Shown here one piece after another: positions 1 to 8,658 of a stretch of 54,821 nt of DNA (its first letter is position 1; each line of letters starts with the position of its first letter). The translations under genes were made by a program, and so were the position numbers. The notes beneath the pieces are model-generated. The model worked only from the letters and a program-made list of their open reading frames with translations, had not been told where the DNA came from and did not search any database. Origin of the DNA: Bacillota bacterium (GTDB lineage Bacteria; Bacillota; Limnochordia; Darwinibacteriales; JAAYFS01); contig JAAYFS010000010.1 of assembly GCA_012728115.1 (NCBI GenBank), positions 1 to 54,821 of the forward strand, read 5' to 3'.

Positions 1-33
1 AAACTAAATCATCGGTTACTACCCTTTCCCACA

Positions 34-492
34 TCATTTATTTCCCCCAAGTAATTGTTCCAACTCTTCGATAAAAGTGTTCACATCCTTAAATTGACGA
101 TAAACGGAAGCGAACCTCACATAGGCAATTTCATCAAGCTCTTTCAATTTTTCCATCACGAGTTCACCGATTCTTTCGCAAGGTATTTCTACTTCTAAAC
201 TACTACGAACCTCCTTTTCGACAGAATCAACTAAGGCTTCGATCTCAGTCAGAGAAATCGGACGTTTCTCACAAGCTCTTAGTACTCCGTTTAGGATCTT
301 TGAACGCATAAAAGGTTCTCTTCTACCATCTTTTTTGATCACCATGAAAGGAACTTCATCGAGTCTTTCGTAGGTAGTAAACCTCTTATTACAATTCGGA
401 CACTCCCTACGCCGTCTGATTGAAGCGCCTTCTTCCGTTGAACGCGAGTCAAGCACCTTACTGTCAGGATGTAAACAAAATGGGCAACGCAT
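34..492 (-). CDS. nrdR: Transcriptional repressor NrdR
   Basis: NrdR represses ribonucleotide reductase operons by binding NrdR boxes, using an N-terminal zinc ribbon and an ATP-cone that senses ATP/dATP. The 152-residue product has the usual family length. The zinc ligands are visible as Cys3, Cys6, Cys31 and Cys34, with the typical RRRRECPNC stretch before the ATP-cone (about residues 49-139). The start has a strong ribosome binding site, GGAGG, 7 bases upstream, and a second copy of GGAGGAATAAA lies just before it. The gene follows ylmC on the same strand about 50 bases downstream, so the two may be cotranscribed. The stop codon is TGA. No ribonucleotide reductase gene is in the window. 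Identification is secure. Confidence 0.96.
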   Translation of the reverse strand: MRCPFCLHPDSKVLDSRSTEEGASIRRRRECPNCNKRFTTYERLDEVPFMVIKKDGRREPFMRSKILNGVLRACEKRPISLTEIEALVDSVEKEVRSSLEVEIPCERIGELVMEKLKELDEIAYVRFASVYRQFKDVNTFIEELEQLLGGNK

Positions 493-544
493 CTTTTATT
501 CCTCCAGTCATTTATTCCTCCTTCAACATTATACCGCATTAAAT

Positions 545-817
545 CTATCTAAGCCAAGTCCGATGCTTGGACGTTCGTTCGGGTTCAATACTCACTAAAA
601 TAACATCCACCCCTACAATCTCTACACTTTCCCACGGAATCTCCAAATCGTCTGGACAAAAAAAGAAACGAAATCTACTTCCAGGTGGTTCCAAAATTAA
701 AAAACGCAGTTCCCCTGTTTCTGAATCCACATCTACGTCACATACATTACCCAAATGTCTACCATCTATCACGTTGATTACGTCGAGATTTCTTAACTCT
801 GAAGCCTTAATATACAC
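545..817 (-). CDS. ylmC: YlmC/YmxH family PRC-barrel sporulation protein
   Basis: A 90-residue single PRC-barrel domain protein of the YlmC/YmxH family, found almost only in endospore formers. Its exact role is unknown; it is associated with sporulation by expression and by its habit of sitting next to sigG. Visible family features are the N-terminal SELRNLDVINVIDGRHLG block, the acidic segment DVDVDSETG, and the IPWESVEIVGVDVILV strand pair at the end. The start is a GTG preceded by AGGAGG at 8 bases. It lies downstream of the spoIIR terminator, so it probably has its own promoter in the gap at 818-890, and it precedes nrdR. In Bacillus subtilis the order is spoIIGA-sigE-sigG-ylmA-ylmC, so the neighbourhood is conserved with some shuffling. 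Confidence 0.85.
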   Translation of the reverse strand: MYIKASELRNLDVINVIDGRHLGNVCDVDVDSETGELRFLILEPPGSRFRFFFCPDDLEIPWESVEIVGVDVILVSIEPERTSKHRTWLR

Positions 818-890
818 CTCCCACTCCTCCTATATTGCGATATTTGCTAAACTCATCTACTACTTATATATGCTAGTAATGCAAAAAAAT

Positions 891-911
891 AAACGACCAT
901 TACGGTCGTTT
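891..911 (-). terminator. Intrinsic terminator after spoIIR
   Basis: An 8-bp perfect stem (AAACGACC/GGTCGTTT) with a 5-base loop, followed on the minus strand by ATTTTTTTGC. It lies 25 bases after the spoIIR stop and separates the sigG-spoIIR unit from ylmC-nrdR. Confidence 0.8.
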
Positions 912-935
912 GATTTATCAAAATGCATACGTACA

Positions 936-1625
936 TTATTTACTTCCAAAGAAACGAAGCGAAACTGAATTTACTAATTTAATTGAACGTTGCCACCACG
1001 AAACTACCTTCTTGCCTTGTTCGCTCTCTTTGAAATCATCAAGGAATTTTAAACGGAATTCTATCGTTCCTTCTTCTTCGTCATCAAACTTTCTAGCTAC
1101 AAGGTTTTCGACTTCAGCATCTTCCAAGGTAAGTGTACTAAAGCAAAGAGGGGGGAAGAGAACGCACCACCAATTCTCACCCTTACCTTCACCGATAATC
1201 ACGCGCAATGCTTCATAATCTCCACCAGGCAGTACAAAATTGCCATAGCTTCGAGTAGGAAATTCAAAAGTTCCTATTTCTAATGTTATAGGATAATTAT
1301 AACCTGCGTTCTTGATCGTTTCGGATGCAACAGCCTCAATCTCTTTCCAATTTAATCGGATAATTTCCTTTGCCTCTTCTTTATTTGCAATTCCCTGGAA
1401 GACTTCATGACTAGCTTTTAGTATCGCATCACGTACTTTGAGTTTCAGTTCTTGATCCTGAATCGAGTTGCTATTGGCGATAATATGTAGCCTTAACAAA
1501 TTGTTTTTTGCAAATGAGTCCTTAGCATCTAGACGACTATTTGAAACAGTTAGTGATAAAAAGACTAATACAACAATAACGGTCAATGTACTGAAAAGAA
1601 TTCGGGAACTCTTCTTAACTTTCAT
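936..1625 (-). CDS. spoIIR: Stage II sporulation protein R (SpoIIR)
   Basis: SpoIIR is the signal made in the forespore that crosses to the mother-cell side and triggers SpoIIGA to cleave pro-sigma-E. The 229-residue protein has an N-terminal membrane or signal segment (about residues 9-27), then the family signature LRLHIIANSNS near residue 45, a KVRDAIL motif, and the hallmark GENWWCVLFPPLC block in the C-terminal half. It lies only 12 bases after sigG on the same strand, so it is almost certainly cotranscribed with it. In B. subtilis spoIIR is a separate sigma-F gene far from sigG; the linkage here puts two forespore genes in one operon, divergent from spoIIGA-sigE, whose products SpoIIR activates. 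A strong terminator follows. Confidence 0.95.
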   Translation of the reverse strand: MKVKKSSRILFSTLTVIVVLVFLSLTVSNSRLDAKDSFAKNNLLRLHIIANSNSIQDQELKLKVRDAILKASHEVFQGIANKEEAKEIIRLNWKEIEAVASETIKNAGYNYPITLEIGTFEFPTRSYGNFVLPGGDYEALRVIIGEGKGENWWCVLFPPLCFSTLTLEDAEVENLVARKFDDEEEGTIEFRLKFLDDFKESEQGKKVVSWWQRSIKLVNSVSLRFFGSK

Positions 1626-1637
1626 CGTTCTCCCTCC

Positions 1638-2414
1638 CTAAGACGTAGCCAAGTACCTACGTAAATGTTTTAGAGCTGCCTTTTCTAATCGTGAAACTTG
1701 CGCCTGGGATATTCCGATCTCTTCAGCGACTTCCATCTGGGTTCTTCCTTCAAAGAATCTCATCGTTAAAATGCTCCGCTCTCTTTCACTTAGCTTGCTC
1801 ATTCCTTCTTTTATCGAAACTTCTTCAAGCCAGTTTCCATCAACGTTTTTATCATCACTTATTTGGTCAAGAACAAAAATCGGATCACCGCCGTCATGGT
1901 AGATAGGTTCAAAAAGCGAGATTGGATCTTGAATAGCATCTAAAGCAAACACAATTTCTTCGCGTGGGATCTGGAGTTCTTCCGCAATTTGACCGATCGT
2001 TGGTTCCTTTGAATACTTGTTGGCAAGATTGTCCCTTACTTGGAGAGCCTTGTAAGCGATGTCTCGCAGTGAACGACTTACTCGAATCGGATTGTTATCC
2101 CTCAGATATCTGCGGATTTCGCCAATAATCATCGGTACGGCGTAGGTTGAAAACTTCACATTTTGACTAAGATCAAAGTTGTCGATCGCCTTCATTAAGC
2201 CGATACAGCCAACCTGGAATAAGTCATCCACGTACTCTCCTCTGTTATTGAACCGTTGGATCACGCTTAACACCAAGCGAAGATTGCCTTGAACCATCGC
2301 CTCTCTTGCTTCTTCATCACCATCACGGACACGTTGGAGAAGTTCGCGCATCTTGGCACTAGATAAGACGGGAAGTTTTGCGGTATTTACTCCGCAGATT
2401 TCCACTTTATTCAT
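1638..2414 (-). CDS. sigG: RNA polymerase sporulation sigma factor SigG
   Basis: Late forespore sigma factor, 258 residues, the normal length. The N-terminus MNKVEICGVNTAKLPVL is the characteristic sigma-G leader, and regions 2 (NLRLVLSVIQRF through FSTYAVPMIIGEIRRYLRD), 3 and 4 (LSERERSILTMRFFEGRTQMEVAEEIGISQAQVSRLEK) are complete. The ribosome binding site GGGGGAGG is 4 bases before ATG. A match to sigma-F/sigma-G type promoters lies about 35 bases upstream, consistent with forespore expression and autoregulation. It heads the sigG-spoIIR operon and is divergent from spoIIGA-sigE. Sigma-F, its close paralogue, normally has spoIIAA/spoIIAB neighbours, which are absent here, so SigG is the better call. 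Confidence 0.96.
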   Translation of the reverse strand: MNKVEICGVNTAKLPVLSSAKMRELLQRVRDGDEEAREAMVQGNLRLVLSVIQRFNNRGEYVDDLFQVGCIGLMKAIDNFDLSQNVKFSTYAVPMIIGEIRRYLRDNNPIRVSRSLRDIAYKALQVRDNLANKYSKEPTIGQIAEELQIPREEIVFALDAIQDPISLFEPIYHDGGDPIFVLDQISDDKNVDGNWLEEVSIKEGMSKLSERERSILTMRFFEGRTQMEVAEEIGISQAQVSRLEKAALKHLRRYLATS

Positions 2415-2446
2415 TGGTCCTCCCCCTTTGTTAGCAGTTCAGATAA

Positions 2447-2476
2447 AAGTATTGCCAGGATCCTGAAGTTCTATTC
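2447..2476 (-). promoter_or_regulatory. Putative sigma-F/sigma-G promoter of sigG-spoIIR
   Basis: On the minus strand a GAATA element (2472-2476) lies 15 bases upstream of GGCAATACTT (2447-2456), which matches nine of ten positions of the sigma-F -10 consensus GGNNANAHTR. The spacing and the distance to the sigG start fit a forespore promoter. This is a pattern match by eye only. Confidence 0.4.
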
Positions 2477-2572
2477 CAAAAAAGGATTTTTGTTTAGTTA
2501 AGGACAAAGGAGGAATTTAATTCGAGACAATGTAATATAAATGAAAGACACCCAATAGAGGGGGATGTTCAG

Positions 2573-3556
2573 GTGCCTGGATATGTGTTTTATGTAGATC
2601 AATGGTTTATCAAATTGGCTACCAATACTTTGTTTCTTGCTCTCTTAATTTGGGCTACTGCAGAAATAACCAAGACAAAAACGACGAGAATAAGAGTATT
2701 CTTGGCCTCTCTCAGTGGAACACTCTACTATCTCCTATTCTTATTATCAAGCCTTCAATTAATTCCTTATTACGGACTACTTCGTTCATTCCCAATCATA
2801 GTCTTGGTATCCATGCTTATGTTATTCATCGCTTTCTTTCCTATTAGTCTCAAAAAATTTCTTACTGTAACTGGATTTTTCTACCTAACTGGATTTGTGA
2901 GTGCTGGTTCTGGGATCGCCTTTGCTTACCTTTTTGGAACGCCTATGGAACCAAATCTAACGGTAGGCACCATTTTTTCTATCGCTACGATTTTGATCCT
3001 AGGAGAATTAGGTTGGGGTATCGTCCAAAAACGAATTTTTCATCATGTATATCGAATCCCAGTTGAAATCTATTGGAACGACAGGTCGATTCGTATCTAT
3101 GGTCTTGTTGATACTGGTAATCGCCTAAGGGATCCACTTACTAATCAAGCTGTAATGATTGTTGAGCATCAAGCGCTCAAAGAGCTTTTCTCCGATACAC
3201 TTAATGACGTACTTGAACAGCTAGAAACTGGTGATTTAACTCCTATTTCTGACTTTTCTGTTGACGGTAAATTGGCTTCACGATTGCGCTTAATCCCTTT
3301 TCGATCTATTGGAAAAGAGAACGGAATTTTGGTTGGCTTTCGTCCCGATAGAGTGCAAATTATGAATGATAAAGTTCCTTATGGGACCGATAATATTGTG
3401 GTAGCTATTCACCATCGTTCCTTAGACAGGGAAGGCAACTATAGTGCTTTAATCCCTTCAGAATTACTACAAGAAGCTATGGTCTATGAACCGAGGGTAG
3501 AACCAGCGGTAAAGGGAGGGAGTTCGCATGCGCCATCGCCTCACCCAAAGATTTAG
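2573..3556 (+). CDS. spoIIGA: Pro-sigma-E processing peptidase SpoIIGA
   Basis: Membrane aspartic protease that cleaves the pro-peptide of sigma-E in the mother cell when stimulated by SpoIIR. The first 155 residues hold about five hydrophobic membrane segments, opening with the family-typical [15 protein letters not shown]. The cytoplasmic half has the protease signature [12 protein letters not shown] with the catalytic aspartate at residue 180. Total length of 327 is somewhat longer than the B. subtilis protein (309). The start is GTG with GGGGGA 8 bases upstream; an ATG at 2565 is out of frame. The 3' end overlaps sigE by 29 bases, indicating translational coupling, as expected for the spoIIG operon. 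Confidence 0.94.
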   Translation: MPGYVFYVDQWFIKLATNTLFLALLIWATAEITKTKTTRIRVFLASLSGTLYYLLFLLSSLQLIPYYGLLRSFPIIVLVSMLMLFIAFFPISLKKFLTVTGFFYLTGFVSAGSGIAFAYLFGTPMEPNLTVGTIFSIATILILGELGWGIVQKRIFHHVYRIPVEIYWNDRSIRIYGLVDTGNRLRDPLTNQAVMIVEHQALKELFSDTLNDVLEQLETGDLTPISDFSVDGKLASRLRLIPFRSIGKENGILVGFRPDRVQIMNDKVPYGTDNIVVAIHHRSLDREGNYSALIPSELLQEAMVYEPRVEPAVKGGSSHAPSPHPKI

Positions 3557-4256
3557 AATCTGGCTGAGATTAAAACTTATTCAAATACTGTGCAAACTTG
3601 GAGTAACGCCAGATGTCCATTATGTGGGCAGTAGTGAGGTGCTTCCACCCCCACTGACGCAAGAAGAGGAAAACGAGCTTTTACAGAGGCTTTCTAATGG
3701 AGATACACAAGTAAAAGGACCACTAATCGAACGGAACCTTCGGTTAGTGGTATATATCGCTCGGAAATTTGAGAACACAGGAATCTTAATTGAAGACCTG
3801 GTCTCTATCGGGACTATCGGATTAATCAAGGCTGTTAATACTTTTGATCCGAGTAAGAATATCAAACTTGCAACTTATGCCTCCCGTTGCATTGAGAACG
3901 AGATTCTAATGTATCTTAGGCGCACAAGCAAGATTAAAGCAGAAGTCTCATTTGATGAACCGTTAAACACGGACTGGGATGGAAATGAGCTAGTTTTAGC
4001 AGATGTGGTCGGTAGTGATAGCGATGTGACCAAATATATCGAAGACGAGGTGGATCGCAATCTGTTAATGATGGCTCTTCAAAGGCTTAATGGACGGGAA
4101 AAAAAGATTATGGAGCTAAGATTCGGTCTAAATGATGGGACAGAAAAAACCCAAAGAGAAGTAGCCGATCTCTTAGGGATATCTCAGTCATATATTTCTC
4201 GTCTCGAAAAAAAGATTCTCAAGAAGTTAAGAAAAGAAATTAAGAAAATGAACTAA
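3528..4256 (+). CDS. sigE: RNA polymerase sporulation sigma factor SigE (pro-form)
   Basis: Early mother-cell sigma factor, made as an inactive precursor. The 242-residue product has a basic, amphipathic pro-sequence of about 31 residues, then [17 protein letters not shown], which aligns with the processing region of B. subtilis pro-sigma-E. Regions 2 ([37 protein letters not shown]) and 4 ([32 protein letters not shown]) are intact. It starts inside the end of spoIIGA with GGAGGG 7 bases upstream. The cognate protease is directly upstream and its activator, SpoIIR, is encoded on the opposite strand about 2 kb away. A bidirectional terminator follows the stop. Confidence 0.96.
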   Translation: MRHRLTQRFRIWLRLKLIQILCKLGVTPDVHYVGSSEVLPPPLTQEEENELLQRLSNGDTQVKGPLIERNLRLVVYIARKFENTGILIEDLVSIGTIGLIKAVNTFDPSKNIKLATYASRCIENEILMYLRRTSKIKAEVSFDEPLNTDWDGNELVLADVVGSDSDVTKYIEDEVDRNLLMMALQRLNGREKKIMELRFGLNDGTEKTQREVADLLGISQSYISRLEKKILKKLRKEIKKMN

Positions 4257-4287
4257 AAAAGCTTGGGCAGTTAAGCCCAAGCTTTTT
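4255..4287. terminator. Bidirectional terminator between sigE and ftsZ
   Basis: An 8-bp stem GCTTGGGC/GCCCAAGC at 4261-4282 with a 6-base loop is flanked by A-runs on the left and T-runs on the right, so it can terminate both convergent transcripts. Confidence 0.9.
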
Positions 4288-4293
4288 TCAATC

Positions 4294-5340
4294 CTATTTT
4301 CTTCTTAAGAACGCTGGAATATCTAGATCATCACCCGAAAATGGCTGGATATCTAACTCATTAGTTAATTTTCCATTATTCTTCTTGCTAGGATCGAAGC
4401 CAGTCGCAATAACAGTAACTCTAATCTCATCTTGAAGGCTTTCATCGATCACAGCACCAAAAATAATGTTAGCTTCTGGGTCTGCAGCCTCACCAATTAT
4501 TTCCGCTGCTTCATTAACTTCATGGAGTCCCAGATTCGCACTACCAGTAAGATTTAATAAAATACCCTTGGCGCCTTCGATGGAAGCTTCTAATAACGGG
4601 CTACAAATAGCTTGTTTAGCAGCCTTTATAGCTCGATCTTCGCCTGATGCTTGGCCAATACCCATCAAGGCGGAACCAGCATTAGTCATAATAGTTCTAA
4701 CGTCAGCAAAATCTAAGTTAATTAATCCAGGAACGGTAATCAAATCTGAAATACCTTGTACACCCTGGCGAAGCACGTCATCGGCGATCTTGAAAGCTTC
4801 GATCATTGAAGTTCTCTTTTCAACCACCTGTAACAAGCGATCATTAGGAATTGTAATCAATGTATCAACAACATCTTTTAGGTTTTCAATACCTTGATCA
4901 CTTTGTTGTTGGCGCTTGCGCCCTTCAAACGTAAATGGTCTAGTTACCACACCGACAGTTAGAGCATGGAGTTCTTTGGCGATTTCGGCAACTACAGGAG
5001 CAGCGCCCGTACCTGTACCTCCGCCCATGCCAGCGGTGATAAACACCATATCTGCGCCTTCTAAAGCCTCTTTTATTTCCTCGCGACTTTCTTCTGCTGA
5101 ACGTTGTCCAATTTCAGGATTAGAGCCAGCACCCAGACCCTTGGTTAGTTTCTGACCGATTTGAATCTTTCTACTAGCCTCAGATTGCGCAAGGGCTTGA
5201 GCATCTGTATTTAAGGCAATAAACTGTACACCTTGTAAGCCAGCATCTATCATACGGTTTACGGCGTTACTACCGCCTCCACCACATCCGACTACTTTTA
5301 TTACCGCAAATTGGCCTTTTTCAAGATCATACTCGAACAT
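4294..5340 (-). CDS. ftsZ: Cell division protein FtsZ
   Basis: Tubulin-like GTPase that forms the division ring. The chosen start gives 348 residues beginning [18 protein letters not shown], the usual FtsZ opening, with GAGGGGGA 6 bases upstream. An in-frame ATG at 5379 would add 13 residues and has a weaker, closely spaced site. The GTP-binding [12 protein letters not shown] loop, the tubulin signature [11 protein letters not shown] and the T7-loop NLDFADV are present, as is the C-terminal peptide [10 protein letters not shown] that binds partners such as FtsA, SepF and ZapA. It is the last gene of the dcw cluster and follows ftsQ directly; ftsA, which usually lies between them, is missing, so SepF (not in the window) may serve as membrane anchor. 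Confidence 0.97.
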   Translation of the reverse strand: MFEYDLEKGQFAVIKVVGCGGGGSNAVNRMIDAGLQGVQFIALNTDAQALAQSEASRKIQIGQKLTKGLGAGSNPEIGQRSAEESREEIKEALEGADMVFITAGMGGGTGTGAAPVVAEIAKELHALTVGVVTRPFTFEGRKRQQQSDQGIENLKDVVDTLITIPNDRLLQVVEKRTSMIEAFKIADDVLRQGVQGISDLITVPGLINLDFADVRTIMTNAGSALMGIGQASGEDRAIKAAKQAICSPLLEASIEGAKGILLNLTGSANLGLHEVNEAAEIIGEAADPEANIIFGAVIDESLQDEIRVTVIATGFDPSKKNNGKLTNELDIQPFSGDDLDIPAFLRRK

Positions 5341-5454
5341 GGGATCCCCCTCTTCTAGCATAGCTACTATTTTACGCATGGTCTCCTAATTGAGATTTCC
5401 ACAAACTTTCGCAGTTTCCTTCATCTTCTAGGTGCAACAGACAAAAAATGTAAG

Positions 5455-6117
5455 TTATTGAGTAACTGGATTACTCGGCACTCTCAAATCGATTCTATTT
5501 GCACTTCGCTTTTCCCATACTAACCTGTCCATGATTGTTTCTAATACACTAAACTTATAGTCTATATCGCTTAATTCACCAAACAACACCTGAGTTCCTT
5601 GTCTGGTAATAAACATTCTCTTCTCACAATTCCATTCGGAGAAGGTCTCATTAAGACTAGATGGGATTGCTTTGAATAGTCGTGCTGTTGCTTTCAATTC
5701 ATCTACAGAGTCAAGATCAATATTAGTGACTATGGGTAAGTTGAAGAAATTTGACCCCGCAACGGGCGGTGGTAATAATGTTCCTTCGCTTTCTAGCAAG
5801 AACCAATTGGAGCCGAATGGAACGAGAGCGATTGGAGTACGTTCAGTTACTTCAACGATTAACCTATTTGGCCACTTCCAACACGTATCGATTTCTAGAA
5901 TCCAAGGATGTTGAGATAACGCCTCCTTAATTTCTCCCGAATCAATTCGAAAAACATTCTGTGGTTGAAAGTCTACCAAAGCTCTTAATTCATATTCATA
6001 CAGATAATTAAGGCCTGTCCACTCTAACTGCTCAGTAATGAACATGGGCGAGTTAAGATAAGCATATAAGGAAACGATGACGAGACAAACGAGGATAGCA
6101 TATATTGGTTTTTGCAT
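5455..6117 (-). CDS. ftsQ: Cell division protein FtsQ/DivIB
   Basis: Bitopic division protein of the FtsQ-FtsL-FtsB complex. The 220-residue product starts MQKPIYAILVC, has one membrane segment near residues 5-22, then a short POTRA-type domain (YEYELRALVDFQPQNVFRID, HPWILEIDTCWKWPNRLIVEVTERTP) and the beta domain. I chose the ATG at 6117 because GGAGG lies 8 bases upstream; the frame stays open for 35 more codons, but that stretch contains a strong promoter and so is probably not translated. The sequence is divergent, as is typical for this family. It lies between murA and ftsZ. Confidence 0.85.
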   Translation of the reverse strand: MQKPIYAILVCLVIVSLYAYLNSPMFITEQLEWTGLNYLYEYELRALVDFQPQNVFRIDSGEIKEALSQHPWILEIDTCWKWPNRLIVEVTERTPIALVPFGSNWFLLESEGTLLPPPVAGSNFFNLPIVTNIDLDSVDELKATARLFKAIPSSLNETFSEWNCEKRMFITRQGTQVLFGELSDIDYKFSVLETIMDRLVWEKRSANRIDLRVPSNPVTQ

Positions 6118-6141
6118 TACTACCTCCCTCCCACAACCTTG

Positions 6142-6170
6142 ATTATACCAGACTTGGAGATATTTGAAAA
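6142..6170 (-). promoter_or_regulatory. Extended -10 promoter for ftsQ-ftsZ
   Basis: On the minus strand a perfect TATAAT (6142-6147) is preceded by TGG, making an extended -10, and by a weak TTTTCA (6165-6170) at 17 bases. It sits between the murA terminator and the ftsQ ribosome binding site, giving ftsQ-ftsZ an independent transcript. Confidence 0.75.
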
Positions 6171-6180
6171 TGAAGAAAAG

Positions 6181-6210
6181 GCGGGAGAAAGCTTGATGTA
6201 ATTCTCCCGC
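6181..6210 (-). terminator. Terminator overlapping the murA stop
   Basis: A 9-bp perfect stem GCGGGAGAA/TTCTCCCGC with a 12-base loop begins at the last base of the murA stop codon and is followed on the minus strand by CTTTTCTT. The T-run is interrupted, so read-through into ftsQ is possible. Confidence 0.65.
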
Positions 6211-7457
6211 TATTGACGCCAAACTTTTGCGCCCAGAGCATTTAATTTATGCTCAAAGTTTTCATAACCGCGGTCAATATGCTCAACACCACTGATTTCA
6301 GTAATGCCATCTGCAACCAATGCCGCTACCACAAGAGCGGCTCCACCACGCAAGTCAGCTGCTGTAACACTAGTACCAACAAGCTTTTCGACACCTGTAA
6401 TCCTTGCTGATGAGCTGTTCAAAGTAATGTTTGCACCCATTTTCTGTAGTTCAATTGCATGCTGAAATCTATTATTATAAACTGTTTCTTTAATTTCACT
6501 ATTTCCCTTTGCGACAGTCATCAACGCGGTAAACTGTGGCTGAAGATCAGTAGGGAATGCAGGATATGGTCCTGTAACAATATTCGTGCCAGTTAGTGGC
6601 TTTCTTCTCTGATGAATTACTATGCGTTTTTTTTCAACAGTAAAATGAACATTACAATTCTTTAGTACAACCAATAACGACTCTAAATGTTTAGATTCCA
6701 CATTTTCAATTTCTATTTCGTCCCCAGTTATCGCTCCTGCAATAACAAAGGTGCCAGCCTCTATCCGATCGGGACTAACGGAAAACTCAGTTTCATGTAA
6801 GCTTTTTACTCCATCAATTCTTATTGTTTCCGTGCCAGCACCCACTACTCTTGCACCCATTTTATTCAAAAAATTCTGCAGGTCTACGATCTCTGGCTCT
6901 TTGGCAGCTCGTCTAATTATCGTGGTCCCCTCAGCTAAACAAGCAGCCATCATTAGATTCTCTGTAGCACCAACACTAGGATAGCTAAGCACTAATTCTG
7001 TTCCAACTAATTGGGTCGCTTCCCCGACAATGTATCCATTATCGTAAAAGAATCGAGCTCCTAGTTTCTCTAAATTGTCCAAATGTAAATCTATTGGTCG
7101 ATCTCCGATTGCACATCCACCAGGCAAAGAAATGGTTACCTTGCCTAAACGTGCAAGCAGGGGACCGAGAACTTGAATAGATGCTCGCATTTGTTGCACT
7201 AGTTTCGACGTAGCATCTCCAGAAAGCTCATCAACCTTGATTTCCATAACGTTATTCGCCAGGGAAATTTTCGGACCTAGCGAAGATAACATCCCCTGCA
7301 TCGTAAAAACGTCCTTGATCATCGGAACATTTCGTATTTGAAAGGTCCCTTTTCCCAGCAAAGTAGCAGCCATTAATTTCAGTACTGCGTTTTTTGCCCC
7401 AGCTATTTCTACGCGCCCACCTAAGCGAAGGCCACCCTCAACTAGCAGTTTCTGCAT
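6210..7457 (-). CDS. murA: UDP-N-acetylglucosamine 1-carboxyvinyltransferase MurA
   Basis: Catalyses the first committed step of peptidoglycan synthesis, transfer of enolpyruvate from phosphoenolpyruvate to UDP-GlcNAc. The 415-residue protein has Lys22 in GAKNA and the catalytic, fosfomycin-reactive Cys115 in PGGCAIGDRP, the same numbering as in Escherichia coli. The C-terminal half carries AFPTDLQPQFTALM and the closing GYENFEHKLNALGA. The start ATG has GAGGTGAT 3 bases upstream of the AT-rich spacer. In Bacillota there are often two MurA paralogues; this one lies in the dcw cluster after ftsW, where murG and murB are often found in relatives. Confidence 0.96.
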   Translation of the reverse strand: MQKLLVEGGLRLGGRVEIAGAKNAVLKLMAATLLGKGTFQIRNVPMIKDVFTMQGMLSSLGPKISLANNVMEIKVDELSGDATSKLVQQMRASIQVLGPLLARLGKVTISLPGGCAIGDRPIDLHLDNLEKLGARFFYDNGYIVGEATQLVGTELVLSYPSVGATENLMMAACLAEGTTIIRRAAKEPEIVDLQNFLNKMGARVVGAGTETIRIDGVKSLHETEFSVSPDRIEAGTFVIAGAITGDEIEIENVESKHLESLLVVLKNCNVHFTVEKKRIVIHQRRKPLTGTNIVTGPYPAFPTDLQPQFTALMTVAKGNSEIKETVYNNRFQHAIELQKMGANITLNSSSARITGVEKLVGTSVTAADLRGGAALVVAALVADGITEISGVEHIDRGYENFEHKLNALGAKVWRQ

Positions 7458-7532
7458 TATATCACCTCAACAGCAATTGCAATTCAATTGAGCATTCACA
7501 TATTATGCAAATTGAGGGATTTGGTGATAATC

Positions 7533-8627
7533 CTAGTTTTTTGATTGCCGCGAAATGTTGAGGAGAATGCCAACACTAGCTAGACTCATCAATAGAGATG
7601 ATCCACCATAACTTATAAACGGAAGGGTGATACCCGTCACTGGTAACATACCAGTAACTACTCCAATGTTCAAAAGTGCTTGAAAGCTAATCATCGAGGT
7701 TATTCCAATCGCCAATAAAGAACCATATAAATCAGGAGCATTCATCGCTATTCTTAAACCACGCCAAGCAATTACAAAAAATAGTAGCAATACTACCATG
7801 CCACCGATAAATCCCAATTCTTCACATAAAATAGCAAAGATAAAATCGGTATGGTGTTCTGGAAGGTAGGAAAACTTCTGTCTACTATTGCCTAATCCTA
7901 ATCCGAACAATCCGCCTGGTCCAATCGCTAAAAGCGATTGAATAATGTTCCATCCAGTATCAGTAGGATCTTTCCATGGGTTTATGTATGCAAAAAACCT
8001 TCGCATACGGTACTCTTCATTCATTATTAGGTACCAAAGAGCTGGAATCGCTAGCGACCCCAAACCAAGCATTTGACCAAAATGTGCACCGCCAGCAAAA
8101 AGCACGATCAAGGAAGTTGCACTTAGTGCCATTGCAGTACCGAAATCTGGCTCTAACATAATTAGACCAAATTTCGCAGCTAAAATACAAAGAGCAGGAA
8201 TGAGACCTGTTAGAAACAATCTAATACGTTCACGTTTATTCGAGATATAGACTGCGAGAAAATTAACCATAAAAAGTTTTGCTACTTCGGACGGTTGAAG
8301 GTTAAAAAAACCTAGATTTATCCATCGCTTTGAGCCACTGATGTTATCTCCGATTAATAACACCAATACTAATAAAGCAAACGAAAGTAACAAGCCAGGC
8401 AACGCAAAACGTTTTAGGATCTTGTAATCCAACTTCATAAAGAAAAATAATGCCGCCACACCTATTACAGCAAAAACGCTCTGTCGTTTAAAATAATGGT
8501 ATGGATCACGAAAACCCGATATTCCCAAGGAGGATGATGCACTGAGCACCATAACTAACCCTATACTTAATAACATCACAACCGCTGTAAAAATAATAAG
8601 ATCAGGTTTGCCCTTTTTTGTAAACAT
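7533..8627 (-). CDS. ftsW: SEDS peptidoglycan polymerase FtsW (SpoVE-like)
   Basis: Integral membrane glycosyltransferase of the SEDS family, with about ten membrane segments over 364 residues. It polymerises lipid II at the septum together with a class B penicillin-binding protein. Visible family features are DYKILKRFALPGLLL, LQPSEVAKL, LEPDFGTAM, and the C-terminal TGITLPFISYGGSSLL motif. The ATG is preceded by GAGGGGG at 7 bases. It lies between mraY and murA in the dcw cluster, with the matching class B PBP upstream. In spore formers the dcw copy may be FtsW or the sporulation form SpoVE; sequence alone does not separate them. Confidence 0.92.
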   Translation of the reverse strand: MFTKKGKPDLIIFTAVVMLLSIGLVMVLSASSSLGISGFRDPYHYFKRQSVFAVIGVAALFFFMKLDYKILKRFALPGLLLSFALLVLVLLIGDNISGSKRWINLGFFNLQPSEVAKLFMVNFLAVYISNKRERIRLFLTGLIPALCILAAKFGLIMLEPDFGTAMALSATSLIVLFAGGAHFGQMLGLGSLAIPALWYLIMNEEYRMRRFFAYINPWKDPTDTGWNIIQSLLAIGPGGLFGLGLGNSRQKFSYLPEHHTDFIFAILCEELGFIGGMVVLLLFFVIAWRGLRIAMNAPDLYGSLLAIGITSMISFQALLNIGVVTGMLPVTGITLPFISYGGSSLLMSLASVGILLNISRQSKN

Positions 8628-8658
8628 TTAACTGCCCCCTCCCCTAATCTATATTCGA

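Noticed and set aside
567-968. A 133-codon open frame on the plus strand over ylmC and the spoIIR end
   Set aside because: It lies antisense to two confident genes and crosses a terminator, has no recognisable domain or ribosome binding site.
2502-2529. Possible Spo0A boxes upstream of spoIIGA (GGACAAA and TTCGAGACAA)
   Set aside because: Each matches only part of the TTTGTCRAA consensus and no convincing -35/-10 pair with the spoIIG spacing was found, so I did not list them.
4466-4897. A 143-codon plus-strand open frame within ftsZ
   Set aside because: Antisense to ftsZ, with the Ser/Ala-rich pattern typical of such shadows.
6118-6222. An N-terminal extension of FtsQ by 35 codons
   Set aside because: The stretch contains a terminator arm and a strong extended -10 promoter, and the internal ATG has a good ribosome binding site.
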